Below, one piece after another: positions 25,922 through 34,716 of a stretch of DNA of 64,000 nt; positions within the stretch are counted from its first letter, which is position 1, and every line of letters starts with the position of its first letter. The position numbers and the translations under genes are program-made. This DNA comes from Streptomyces shenzhenensis. GTDB taxonomy: Bacteria; Actinomycetota; Actinomycetes; Streptomycetales; Streptomycetaceae. The stretch is taken from assembly GCF_021462265.1 (NCBI RefSeq), contig NZ_JAJONF010000002.1:1-64000 (forward strand). The letters are read 5' to 3'. The notes beneath the pieces are model-generated. The model saw only the letters and a program-made list of their open reading frames with translations. It was not told the DNA's origin and did not search any database.

Positions 25922-27001
25922 TCACCAGCACATGACCGCTGTCTCCCCCGACCCCCACGTGGAATGGAGACGGACGCGGACGAAGTAGCGGCGGCCCTTG
26001 ACGAGCCGCACCCTGATCCCGGTGTTGTGCGGGGTGCCTCCGTCGTCGTGGCCGGCGAGGTAGCGCGGTTCCCCGTCGCGCTCCTCGAAGACCACGACGA
26101 CGCAGTCGCTCTCTCCGAAGGTGCCCACGCTGTAGACGCGGGTCTCCGGCGGCTCCACGGCGAAGTCGGCCTGTCCGCCCGGACCCAGACTGAGCGGCGC
26201 CGAACGGAACGGCACCAGCACGGCCGGCGGATCGGCGGGCGGGTACCAGCGGAGCACGAACTCCTTGTCGGCCGGGGACAGCGACCCCGGCGGATAGAGA
26301 CCGTTGTGGTACTGCTCCGGCTCCAGGATCAGCCCCGGGCCGATGGGGTACTGCATCACGGACTGCGGGTCCCACACCGAGCCGTTGGCCTCGGCGGGGT
26401 CCAGCCTGTGCAGGACGTTGACGTACGTCTTGTCCCGGCTCCAGTGGTTCGGCGGTCCGGCGAGGTCGGCGTAGACCGCCTCGTCGTCCCAGTGCACGCC
26501 CGCGAACGGGCTCTGGTGCTCGTGCCGCATCCCGAGCGCGTGCCCGATCTCGTGCAGGGCCGTCCAGCGCCCGCCGGGCTCGGTCAGGTCCCAGCCCAGG
26601 TTCATGGTGCGCTCGCCCGCGCCCACCGAGAGCGCGTCCCGGCCCACCGCCGACCAGGATCCGTCCCCCAGCTGGAAACCGATCCGCAGCTCCGCCTCGC
26701 ACCGGTCGAAGACCTCGGCGAACGTCACCCCGATACCGAGGCCCTGCCACTCCCGGAAGCACTCGCGCAGCACGTCCCGCTGCTCCTTGGCGCCGGCCCA
26801 CGGCACCCGGCGCAGCTCCCCGGTCCCCGGGACCGGGATCACCGAGGCGTCGGTGTCGGCGTCGAAGAAGTAGTAGTGCAGAACCGTGCCGTTGACCCAC
26901 ATCCGCCGCCCGCCGACCAGCGCGCTGAGCCGCTCGGCGGCCAGTCCCGGCGCGAACGCCGGGACCGGCTGCCGCGGAAGCGAGCAGTAGCGTCGGGTCA
27001 T
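25922..27001 (-). CDS. astacin-like (M12A) zinc metalloprotease
   Basis: A 359-aa protein with the zinc-binding consensus HEIGHALGMRHEH (ligands H150, H154 and H160, catalytic E151) and the Met-turn SVMQYP, which together define astacin-type metzincins. The N-terminal ~35 residues (MTRRYCSLPRQPVPAFAPGL) have no signal peptide, so it is predicted to stay in the cytoplasm or be released unconventionally. The C-terminal ~110 residues form a beta-rich domain with FAVEPPETRVYSVGTFGESD and RYFVRVRLHSTW, resembling a pre-peptidase or sugar-binding sandwich. It lies near a subtilisin and a CHAT protease, also without signal peptides. Confidence 0.85.
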   Translation of the reverse strand: MTRRYCSLPRQPVPAFAPGLAAERLSALVGGRRMWVNGTVLHYYFFDADTDASVIPVPGTGELRRVPWAGAKEQRDVLRECFREWQGLGIGVTFAEVFDRCEAELRIGFQLGDGSWSAVGRDALSVGAGERTMNLGWDLTEPGGRWTALHEIGHALGMRHEHQSPFAGVHWDDEAVYADLAGPPNHWSRDKTYVNVLHRLDPAEANGSVWDPQSVMQYPIGPGLILEPEQYHNGLYPPGSLSPADKEFVLRWYPPADPPAVLVPFRSAPLSLGPGGQADFAVEPPETRVYSVGTFGESDCVVVVFEERDGEPRYLAGHDDGGTPHNTGIRVRLVKGRRYFVRVRLHSTWGSGETAVMCW

Positions 27002-27095
27002 GCGCCCAGACTGCCGTCCGGCCCTGCCGGGCGCCTGAGTCGGGAGCTACTCAAGTCCCCCTGTATCAGAGCTGAGTAACGCGACTCATACTCAC

Positions 27096-28832
27096 GTGAC
27101 GAGTTACGAACAGGATGCGCGGACCCTCGAACCGCCCTGGCCCTTCACCGGCCGGGAGGACGAGCTGGAGCTGGTCAGGCGGTCGTCGGCGGCCGGACGC
27201 CAGGGTGTGGTGGTGACCGGCCCGGCCGGCATCGGCAAGACCCGGCTGATCACCGAGGCCGTGCGGGGCACCGACTGCGCCCGGGTGACCGGCACCCCCG
27301 AGACCAGCGCCCTCCCGTTCGCCGCGTTCGCGCACCTGCTCCCCGACCGGGTCTCGCTGCCCGGCGCCCTGCGGCACCTGTCCGGGGTGCGGCTCCTGGT
27401 CGTCGACGACGCCCATCTCCTTGACGAGGCCTCGGCCGCCGTCGTCCACCAGCTCGCCGTGCACGGCCGTACCCGGCTCGTGGTGGCCGCCGCCGACCAG
27501 GCATCCGTCCCCGGCGCGATCGCCCGGCTGTGGACCGGCGAACTCCTCACCCGCCTCGCCCTGGAACCACTGCCGTACGACGAGACGGCCGCGCTGCTCG
27601 CCGGCGCCCGCCTGGAACCGCTCACCGTGCGCCGGCTGCACCGGGTGTGCCAGGGGGATCTGCGGCTGCTGCGCGATCTGCTCGGCGCGCTGCGCGAGTC
27701 CGGCCCGCTGACCCGGGTCCCGGACACCGGGGAGTGGGCCTGGCGCGGCCCGCTGCCGCTCACCGCGACCGTACGCGACCGCATCGCACCCCTGCTGGAC
27801 CGGCGCGACCCGGCAGAGCGCGGTACCCTCGAACGCCTCGCCTTCGCCGAGCCGTTGCCACCGCACTTCGACGAGGGGCTCGACCTCGCCGTCCTCGAAC
27901 GGCTGGAGACCGAGGGCCTGATCCACGTCGACGACCGGGGCAGGGCCCGTCTCGCCCACCCCCTGCACGGCCCCGCGCTGCGCGCCTCGGCGGGCCGGCT
28001 GCGGGCCCGCCGGCTGGCCCGCACCCCGGACCAGTGCGAGCCCGCCCTGAAGGACGAACAGGGACAACTGGAAGAACTCATAGAGCAGTTGGACGTACGG
28101 GAGGCGCCGGCCCCGGTGGGGGAGTGGCTGGCGGCGGGGGGCCTGCCCGTACCGGCCGGGTACGCGGCCGTGCGTGCCCGGTACTCGTGGCTTCGGGGGG
28201 AGCTGCGAGAGGCGGCGGCGTGGGCGAGGGAGGGACTGCGGGCGGCGCCGGGCGATGCCTCCTGCCGTACCGAACTCGCCCGTGCCGCCGCCGAGTGGGG
28301 GGAGGGTGCCGTAGTGCGCGGGGACGGGGGTCTCGCGCACTACGGCACCGTACGACTCGGGGAGCCCGCGGGGGCCGCGGCAGCCGTGGGGCGGCTGGAC
28401 GGGGTGCTCGCACGGCACGCGCGGGCCCTCGCCCGCCGTGACGGACCAGCCCTGGACCGGGCGGCCGGGGCGCTGGCGGAGCGCGGCCTGCTGCTGTTCG
28501 CGGCGGAGGCCCACGCGCAGGCCGCCCGTGCCCACCGCGACCCGCGCGCCGCCCGGACGTCCCGCACCCGCGCGGTGGCCCTCGCCCGCCGCTGCCAGGG
28601 CGCCCGCACCCCGGCCCTGTCCGCCCTGGTGCTCGGCGAACTCACCGCCCGCCAGCGCCAGATCGTCACGCTCGCCGCGACCGGCCTCAGCAACCGGCAG
28701 ATCGCCGAGCGACTGACCCTGTCCGTACGGACGGTGGGCAACCACCTCTACAGCGCCTACACCCGCCTCGGCGCGAGCGACCGCGCGGCGCTGCCGTGGC
28801 TGGTGGAGCAGCCGGACCGGCAGTCGGCCTAG
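27096..28832 (+). CDS. LuxR-family regulator with N-terminal AAA/NACHT-type ATPase
   Basis: A 578-aa regulator of the LAL-like type. The P-loop is at about 42-49 (GPAGIGKT), Walker B-like RLLVVDDAHLL near 105, followed by a helical sensor region. The C-terminal LuxR HTH (about 512-570) reads LTARQRQIVTLAATGLSNRQ, then ERLTLSVRTVGNHLYSAYTR LGA. LAL regulators are usually ~900 aa; this one is short, with most TPR-like repeats missing. The GTG at 27096 is the most upstream start; the gene diverges from the metalloprotease gene with 94 bases between them and converges on the CHAT gene. Confidence 0.88.
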   Translation: MTSYEQDARTLEPPWPFTGREDELELVRRSSAAGRQGVVVTGPAGIGKTRLITEAVRGTDCARVTGTPETSALPFAAFAHLLPDRVSLPGALRHLSGVRLLVVDDAHLLDEASAAVVHQLAVHGRTRLVVAAADQASVPGAIARLWTGELLTRLALEPLPYDETAALLAGARLEPLTVRRLHRVCQGDLRLLRDLLGALRESGPLTRVPDTGEWAWRGPLPLTATVRDRIAPLLDRRDPAERGTLERLAFAEPLPPHFDEGLDLAVLERLETEGLIHVDDRGRARLAHPLHGPALRASAGRLRARRLARTPDQCEPALKDEQGQLEELIEQLDVREAPAPVGEWLAAGGLPVPAGYAAVRARYSWLRGELREAAAWAREGLRAAPGDASCRTELARAAAEWGEGAVVRGDGGLAHYGTVRLGEPAGAAAAVGRLDGVLARHARALARRDGPALDRAAGALAERGLLLFAAEAHAQAARAHRDPRAARTSRTRAVALARRCQGARTPALSALVLGELTARQRQIVTLAATGLSNRQIAERLTLSVRTVGNHLYSAYTRLGASDRAALPWLVEQPDRQSA

Positions 28833-28952
28833 CGCCGCCGGCAGGCAACGTCTGCCGTCAAGGAGCGGCGCCCGGTGCGGCGAGTGGGGGGAGCGTGCCG
28901 GGCGTCGCGACGGGGCGTGCGTTGCCTGTCGCGGCCCTGGCACCCTTGCGGC

Positions 28953-31586
28953 TCAGGCCGCCCCGAACGCGGCGAACGCCCATCCTGTCGCCTGGTGGAG
29001 CGCGTCGCCCGGCAGGGCGGCCCGGGCGTCGCGCAGCGCCTCCGCCAGTGACAGCCCGGCGCCCAGCCCCTTGTGCAGGGCCAGCATCAGCGGGACCACC
29101 GCCGCGTCGTTGACGGGCGCGCTGCTCGCCACCACCCCGGCCGTGCCCAGCGGCAGCAACGCCGCGACCAGGCCGAGGAGTTCATCGGCGCCGACCGAGG
29201 CGAGCCGGGCCGTGTCGCAGCTGGAGAGGATGATCCGGTAGGGGCTGCGGGCCAGGCGCTCGAAGTCGTGCACGATCAGCGGGCCGTCGGCCATCCGAAG
29301 CGAGGAGAAGAGCGGGCTGTCCGCGCGGAACGTGCCGTGCGCGGCGATGTGGGCCAGCGCCGCCCCGTCCAACTCCTCCAGGACACGGGGGACCTGGGCC
29401 TCGTCGTGCTCCAGGATCCGCGCAGCCGCGTACTGGCCCGCCACCTCTGGCACCTCCGCGCCCCCGGTCGCCAACCCGGGCCCCCGGACCAGCACATGGC
29501 GGCCGCCCGGCGGCGGCTCGGTCTCCCGCGCCCGCAGCCAGCTCGACGCCGACGGCGACACGCTGAGCACCCGCTCCCGCAGGGCGGGGAGCAGGGCCCA
29601 GGGCACCTGGTGCAGGGCGCCCGGCGGGACGATCACCACCGGCCCGGAGCCGAGCTGGTCCGCCGCCGGGCCCAGCAGCAGCTCCTCCAGCCGCTTCCCG
29701 GCGGCCTCCACCACCGGCAGCCGCGCCTCCGAGCCCGGGTGCGCGAGCCGTCGCAGCCCCGCCTGGACGTGCTGCGCCTCGACGACCGCCTCCGCCAGCG
29801 GGCCGCCCACGAAACGCCGCACCCGGCCCTGACCGCACAGCAGGATGTGCACCCGGCCGTCCAGCACGGCGAGTTCGACCAGCCGGGCGTCACCGAGCCG
29901 GTCCAGGAGGCGGGCCGGGTCGAAGCGGTCGCCGCCGCCGGGGGCGTCACCGCGGGCGTGATGGGTGCGGGCCCGGATCTCCCGTTCCAGGCGCCGCTGT
30001 TCACGTTCCAGGGCGGGCACCGGACGGCCCTCCCGGCGGGCCTCCTCCGCACGGGAGGCGATCTCCCGGAACGCGGTGAGCGAGGCGAGCAGGACCGGGT
30101 CGGCGGGCGGCCGGGTCGGGGGAGTGGACAGGACCGTGGCGCGCCAGCGCTCGCTCCACTCCAGGAGGCGGCGCGGCCCGCCGTGCGCGAGGCTCGCCTG
30201 CTGGGCCAGCGCGGCCAGTTCGGCGCCCTGCGCGGTGGCCCGGGCCCGCAGCTCCGAGGCGCCCAGGGTCATCCGGTGGTCGTCGAGGACGTCGAGGCCG
30301 CGCCGGCAGGCCTCCAGGACGCCCCGGCCCGAACCGGCCGCCCGCGCGCGGAGCGCCTGGGCGGCCCAGCCGGTCATCCGGGCCAGCGGCGGCCCGACGT
30401 GCCTGCCGCGCGCGGCCACCGCGAGATGCCGTTCCGCGTCCGCAGTCCAGCCCAGCGCCAGCGCGATCCGCCCCGCGAGCAGCGAGGCCTCCGGCGCGGC
30501 CGGCGCGCCGAAGGACGCCAGCTGGTCGGCGACCGCCACCGCGTCCTGCACCAGCCGCCCGGACGCGGCCCCGCCCGCCACCCGCGCCTCGATCAGCACC
30601 AGCCGGGCATGCGTCTCCCACCAGCCGCGCCGCTGCCCCGAGAACAGCCGTACGGCGACCGCGGCACGGGCGACCGCGGTCTGCGCGTCCCCGGTCGACA
30701 GCGCGGACCGGGCGGCGGTCAGCAGCAGTTCGGCCTTGCGGGTGGACTGCCCGCCGATCCGGTCCAGGGTCGCGATCGCCGCGTCCGCCTCGGCCAGCGC
30801 CTCCGGGGCCAGTCCGGCCGCCATCAGCACGTCGCAGCGCGCGATGTACAGCATGAACGAGGGCGTGCCCAGCTCGTCGTACCGCTCCTTGGCCTCGGCC
30901 AGCAGCCGCAGCGCCGCGGGGATGTCGCCGGAGCGGTAGGCGGCCAGGCCCCGGTTCTCCACGGCGACCGCCTTGTCGTGCTCCTGGCCCGTCGTCTCCC
31001 ACAGCAGTTCCGCCGCCGTGAAGTCCGCGTCCGCCCGCTCCACCGCGCCCACCGCCAGATGCACGGTGGCCCGCACGCTCAGCGCCCGCGCGGTCCAGAT
31101 GACGTCACCGGCCTGCCGCAGCACCGGTATCGCCCGCCGCAGGTCCTCCAGGGCCTCCTTGTGCCGGCCCAGCACCCACCAGGCGTACGCCCGCCGGTAC
31201 AGCACCCGCGCCCTGGTGTGCCCGCTGCCCCGGGCCACCCCGCGCTCCAGCACGGTCAGCCCCTGCCGCGTGCGCCCGGCGTGCACCAGGGCGACCCCGA
31301 GGGTGCCGAGGACGTCCGCCTCCCGCTCCGCCGAGTCCGCGCGGGCCGCGCAGTCCCGGGCCTTGCGCAGGTGGTCCAGGGCGAGCGCGAGGTCCCCGAA
31401 ATCCCGCTGCCAGATGCCGATGACCTGGTGGGCGACGGACGCGTCCAGCGGCGGCGGATCGGACCGCAGCACCTGCTCCGCCCGTGCCAGGGCCGCGCCG
31501 GGGGCGGCGAACACCATCGGCAGCAGTTCCGTAACCGAATCGCTTCGCGCAGTCACCCCTCGGATGGTACTGGCCTGGGCATACAT
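28953..31586 (-). CDS. TPR-CHAT caspase-like protease
   Basis: An 877-aa soluble protein. Residues ~15-560 are degenerate TPR repeats (for example VLGTLGVALVHAGRTRQGLT, LYRRAYAWWVLGRHKEALED, AYRSGDIPAALRLLAEAKER). Residues ~620-877 form a CHAT domain: ILEHDEAQVPRVLEELDGAA, LAHIAAHGTFRADSPLFSSL with the catalytic His H750, and YRIILSSCDTARLASVGADE with the catalytic Cys C790, then LPLGTAGVVASSAPVNDAA. CHAT proteases are relatives of caspases and separase that cut partner proteins. The ATG at 31586 (TGTGGGGC upstream) is chosen; an internal GTG at 31556 is possible. It is divergent from an S8 protease / sigma factor operon, 81 bases apart. Confidence 0.9.
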   Translation of the reverse strand: MYAQASTIRGVTARSDSVTELLPMVFAAPGAALARAEQVLRSDPPPLDASVAHQVIGIWQRDFGDLALALDHLRKARDCAARADSAEREADVLGTLGVALVHAGRTRQGLTVLERGVARGSGHTRARVLYRRAYAWWVLGRHKEALEDLRRAIPVLRQAGDVIWTARALSVRATVHLAVGAVERADADFTAAELLWETTGQEHDKAVAVENRGLAAYRSGDIPAALRLLAEAKERYDELGTPSFMLYIARCDVLMAAGLAPEALAEADAAIATLDRIGGQSTRKAELLLTAARSALSTGDAQTAVARAAVAVRLFSGQRRGWWETHARLVLIEARVAGGAASGRLVQDAVAVADQLASFGAPAAPEASLLAGRIALALGWTADAERHLAVAARGRHVGPPLARMTGWAAQALRARAAGSGRGVLEACRRGLDVLDDHRMTLGASELRARATAQGAELAALAQQASLAHGGPRRLLEWSERWRATVLSTPPTRPPADPVLLASLTAFREIASRAEEARREGRPVPALEREQRRLEREIRARTHHARGDAPGGGDRFDPARLLDRLGDARLVELAVLDGRVHILLCGQGRVRRFVGGPLAEAVVEAQHVQAGLRRLAHPGSEARLPVVEAAGKRLEELLLGPAADQLGSGPVVIVPPGALHQVPWALLPALRERVLSVSPSASSWLRARETEPPPGGRHVLVRGPGLATGGAEVPEVAGQYAAARILEHDEAQVPRVLEELDGAALAHIAAHGTFRADSPLFSSLRMADGPLIVHDFERLARSPYRIILSSCDTARLASVGADELLGLVAALLPLGTAGVVASSAPVNDAAVVPLMLALHKGLGAGLSLAEALRDARAALPGDALHQATGWAFAAFGAA

Positions 31587-31667
31587 GCCCCACAGGTTTG
31601 ACGCTGTATCAAGCGGCGACCGCACGACTCTGACTGAAGAACGCCGTTTCCGGGGGAGGGACAGGCC

Positions 31668-33110
31668 ATGGCACCTCAGCGATTCCATGAGCAGTTCGAG
31701 CAGATCCAGCGTTCCATGCCGGACGTACCGCTGGCGATGGGGCCGGACGACGCAGCCGAGTTCCTGTACGAGAAGGGGGTGGTCCTCGCCCGGGACGGCG
31801 AGGAGGCCCGGGTCGTAGAGGACACCGTGCGCGCCCACTTCACCGCCACCACCGGCCTGGTCGCCGACGGGGTGCGCAGGGCGGGTCCGGAGACCAACCG
31901 CACCGGCGTCACCCGCATCCAGGTCGGCGACCCGAACCACGGGGACCGCACCGGCGACCGCGCCGTCAGCCACGCGCTGCGCGCCCTCCGGGAGGCGGAG
32001 GGCCGCTCGGGCCGCCGCCTGGTCAGCCGCAACCACGTGGTGTCCACCACGGGCAACGCCAACTCCTGCAACCCCTGCGAACCGCTCCCCGCCCTGCTCA
32101 CCCAGACCCCCAACCCGCAGGCCGTGGCGGGGAGCTACGACCCGGACACCGCCGTCAGCGTCCTGGTGATGGACACCGGGCTGGTGCACGACTACCGCTC
32201 CTACCCGCTCCTCGACCGCGTCCAGGGCGACCCGCAGCTCACCGAGACCGACACCGACGGAGTCCTCCAGCAGTACGTCGGCCACGGCACGTTCATCGCC
32301 GGGCTCATCGCCGCCCTCGCCCCCAACACCGACATCACCGTCACCAACACCCTCAACGACGCGGGCGCCATCCTGGAGTCCGAGTTCGGCGGCAAGCTCT
32401 TCGAGGCCGTCGACCAGCACGGCTGGCCGGACATCATCAGCCTCTCCGCCGGCACCTCGAACGGCAGCGCCGACGGGCTGCTCGCCGTCGAGGCCTTCAT
32501 GGACGCCCTGCGCGACCAGCACACCCTGCTCGTCGCGGCCGCCGGCAACAACGGCAGCGCCACCCACTTCTGGCCCGCCGCCTGCGCCGACCTGCCCGGC
32601 TACGAGAACGCGGTCCTCTCGGTCGGCGCGCTGCGCAGCGACGGCGAGCACGGTGCCTGCTTCACCAACCACGGCGGCTGGGTCAAGGTCTACGCCCCCG
32701 GCGAGCAACTCGTCGGCGCCCTGGCCGGCTTCGACGCACCCGTGCCGTACGTGTACCAGCACACCACCTACGACGCCTGCCGGTTCGGTTTCACCTACGC
32801 CTGCACCTGCCAGTACCCGCGCCACACCGGCGTGTTGACCGACGCCGGGACGACCGGCCCCGGCAAGCCCGACCAAGTGATGTTCGAAGGGTTCGCACAG
32901 TGGAGCGGAACATCGTTCGCCACCCCCATCGCCGCCGGCCTCGTAGCCGACCGGATGACCACGCACAAGGAGACCGACCCGCGCACGGCACGCAGCCAAC
33001 TCCTGCAGAACATCACGGAGTACGCCGAGGTGCGCGGCACCCCGGTACCGGTGCTCCGCCCGGCGAGCTGGCAGCCGGTCCCGGTCGTGCGGCTGACCGC
33101 CACGGCCTGA
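31668..33110 (+). CDS. S8 subtilisin-like serine protease without signal peptide
   Basis: A 480-aa protein with the complete catalytic set: Asp in VLVMDTGLV (D169), His in GHGTFIAGL (H206), the oxyanion Asn in AAAGNNGS (N294) and Ser in GTSFATPIAAGL (S416). No signal peptide or inhibitor-I9 propeptide is evident; the N-terminal ~150 residues are an unusual helical region (PDDAAEFLYEKGVVLARDGE). A Cys-rich insertion before the Ser loop (DACRFGFTYACTCQYPRHT) is not standard. It probably acts inside the cell. It is transcribed toward the sigma factor gene 59 bases downstream and shares an 81-base divergent promoter region with the TPR-CHAT gene. Confidence 0.9.
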   Translation: MAPQRFHEQFEQIQRSMPDVPLAMGPDDAAEFLYEKGVVLARDGEEARVVEDTVRAHFTATTGLVADGVRRAGPETNRTGVTRIQVGDPNHGDRTGDRAVSHALRALREAEGRSGRRLVSRNHVVSTTGNANSCNPCEPLPALLTQTPNPQAVAGSYDPDTAVSVLVMDTGLVHDYRSYPLLDRVQGDPQLTETDTDGVLQQYVGHGTFIAGLIAALAPNTDITVTNTLNDAGAILESEFGGKLFEAVDQHGWPDIISLSAGTSNGSADGLLAVEAFMDALRDQHTLLVAAAGNNGSATHFWPAACADLPGYENAVLSVGALRSDGEHGACFTNHGGWVKVYAPGEQLVGALAGFDAPVPYVYQHTTYDACRFGFTYACTCQYPRHTGVLTDAGTTGPGKPDQVMFEGFAQWSGTSFATPIAAGLVADRMTTHKETDPRTARSQLLQNITEYAEVRGTPVPVLRPASWQPVPVVRLTATA

Positions 33111-33169
33111 GGTCCGGAACACTCCCCTCCACGGCGTACGATGACTTGCCGTACACGAGGGGTGGGACC

Positions 33170-33745
33170 GTGGACCGAGCAGAGGTCGGCGCGCTGGTCC
33201 AGGCGGCCGTCGACGGCGACGCGGCGGCCTGGAAGGCGCTCGTGGAAGGGCTGAGCCCGCTGGTGTGGTCCGTGGTGCGCGCGCACCGGCTCTCCGACGC
33301 CGACGGGCACGAGGTGTACCAGACCGTGTGGTTCCGGTTCGCCCAGCACCTGGGCCGCATCCGGGAGCCCGACAAGGCGGGCTCCTGGCTGGCCAGCACG
33401 GCACGCAACGAGTGCCTGAAGGTGATCCGGAACCTGACCCGGCTGCTGCCGACCGACGATCCGCAGGTTCTCGACCGGGCCAGCGAGGACCGTACGCCCG
33501 AGCAGTCCCTGATCGACGCGGAGGACCAGGCGGACGAGGCCCGGCGGATCCGTCTGCTGTGGCAGGAGTTCGAGGAACTCGGCGACCGGTGCCGGCAGTT
33601 GCTGCGCGTGCTGATGGCCTCGCCGCCGCCCAGCTATGTCGAGGTGTCCGTCGCGCTGGGCATCGCCGTGGGCAGCATCGGCCCGCTGCGCCAGCGCTGT
33701 CTGCGCCGGCTGCGGGCCCGGCTCGACGCGAGGGGTGCGATGTGA
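33170..33745 (+). CDS. RNA polymerase sigma factor, ECF type
   Basis: A 191-aa sigma factor. Region 2 includes DAAAWKALVEGLSPLVWSVV, HEVYQTVWFRFAQHLGRIRE (region 2.3-2.4 DNA-melting helix) and SWLASTARNECLKVIR. Region 4 has ELGDRCRQLLRVLMASPPPS followed by YVEVSVALGIAVGSIGPLRQ and RCLRRLRARL, the HTH that reads the -35 element. The GTG at 33170 follows CGAGGGGTGGG. It overlaps the next gene by GTGA, and has no transmembrane anti-sigma neighbour, so control by the overlapping acidic protein or the adjacent proteases is likely (inference). Confidence 0.88.
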   Translation: MDRAEVGALVQAAVDGDAAAWKALVEGLSPLVWSVVRAHRLSDADGHEVYQTVWFRFAQHLGRIREPDKAGSWLASTARNECLKVIRNLTRLLPTDDPQVLDRASEDRTPEQSLIDAEDQADEARRIRLLWQEFEELGDRCRQLLRVLMASPPPSYVEVSVALGIAVGSIGPLRQRCLRRLRARLDARGAM

Positions 33746-34239
33746 GCGACGACGACTTCCCGCCCGACCAGGGCCTCGACGAGAGCGCCGACAGCGCCGC
33801 CGTCGACTTCGACGCGGACCTCCTGGAGGAGGAACTGCGCCGCGCGGCCGCCGTCCTCGACCCGCTTCCGGCCGGGCTGCTCCAACTGGCCATGGACGCC
33901 TATCTGCTGCACGACCTGGACGCCCGGGTCGCCGAGCTGACCTTCGACTCCCTGACCGACGCGATCCCCGTCAGAGGAGTCCAGGACCCGCCCCGGATGC
34001 TGACCTTCCAGGCGGGTGAGCTGACCGTGGACGTCGAGGTCACCGGCGACGGACTGCTCGGCCAGCTGCTGCCCCCGCAGTCCGCCCGCATCGAGGTGCT
34101 CGACGGCCCGGCTTCGGCCCGCCCGCTCACCGTCGACCCCATGGGCCGGTTCGCCGACACCACCCCGCCCACCGGCCCCTTCGCACTGCGCCTGAGCACA
34201 GGCGCCGACGTGATCGTGACGGAGTGGCTGCGGGCCTGA
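33742..34239 (+). CDS. acidic protein coupled to the sigma factor, function unknown
   Basis: A 165-aa protein. The N-terminal ~30 residues are highly acidic (SDDDFPPDQGLDESADSAAV), the middle is helical with RRAAAVLDPLPAGLLQLAMD AYLLHDLDARVAELTFDS, and the last ~80 residues are beta-strand-rich (LTFQAGELTVDVEVTGDGLL, ending FALRLSTGADVIVTEWLRA). No family is recognised and there is no membrane helix. The GTG start overlaps the sigma stop (GTGA), as is usual for anti-sigma factors, so it is a candidate sigma inhibitor and possible substrate of the TPR-CHAT or S8 protease. All of that is inference from context. Confidence 0.65.
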   Translation: MSDDDFPPDQGLDESADSAAVDFDADLLEEELRRAAAVLDPLPAGLLQLAMDAYLLHDLDARVAELTFDSLTDAIPVRGVQDPPRMLTFQAGELTVDVEVTGDGLLGQLLPPQSARIEVLDGPASARPLTVDPMGRFADTTPPTGPFALRLSTGADVIVTEWLRA

Positions 34240-34301
34240 ACCGGGCCGCGTCCTGACGGAGCCACCCGCACCAGCTGACCGGCAGCGCCCGTGGCGCCGG
34301 A

Positions 34302-34657
34302 TCATCGTCCGGCGGGCCACTCCACGCCCTCGGCCGGGACCGCGGCTCGCGGTCCCGGCAGGCGGTCGAGGAGGGCATCGACCAGGAGGCCGGTCCGCAG
34401 CCGGGCCAGGACCGTGCCTGTGCGGCGGTGCGGGCCGTTGCCGAACGCGAGGTGCGGGTCGGGGGCGCAGCCTCCCGTATGGGCGGCGGCTTCCTGGACC
34501 GGTGGCGGGGCTTCCCGCATCGGCGGCGCGGCTTCCTGGACCGGTGGCAGGGCTTCCCCGGCAGGGCCTCGTGGACCGCCCGCAGGGGCCCCGCCGCCGC
34601 GGGCGCGGCCGTCCACGTGGTCTGCGGGGTCACGCGCGTGGAGAACTCCGTGGGCAT
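34302..34657 (-). pseudogene. repeat-containing hypothetical gene, probably frameshifted
   Basis: Starting at ATG 34657 the frame MPTEFSTRVTPQTTWTAAPA AAGPLRAVHEALPG uses ideal third-position G/C. After about 34550 a different frame (PPVQEAAPPMREAPPPVQEA then CAPDPHLAFGNGPHRRTGTV and VDALLDRLPG, stop at 34302) has the better codon pattern. The change falls in a direct repeat with unit GGAAGCC..CC.CCGGTCCA, where slippage is easy. No homology is recognised. It may be a real gene with an indel or a chance ORF pair. Confidence 0.3.
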
Positions 34658-34716
34658 GTCCCGGCGGTCGTACGGCCCGCGCCCCCTGTCCTTTCGAAAG
34701 TGCTCCGGCCGGAGGG

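Noticed and set aside
23106..26900. A 1264-codon open frame on the minus strand opposite the monooxygenase genes
   Set aside because: It is the antisense of two clearly recognisable flavin monooxygenases and is Gly/Val/Ala-rich without domain motifs; GC-rich codon bias leaves such frames open.
31587..33893. In-frame upstream extension of the CHAT gene to 1646 codons
   Set aside because: The added part is antisense to the S8 and sigma factor genes and low in complexity; a suitable ATG with ribosome-binding site exists at 31586.
28953..34239. The CHAT cassette as part of a type III-E CRISPR system
   Set aside because: No repeats of 25-40 bases with regular spacers and no Cas7-11 or other cas gene is present anywhere in the window.
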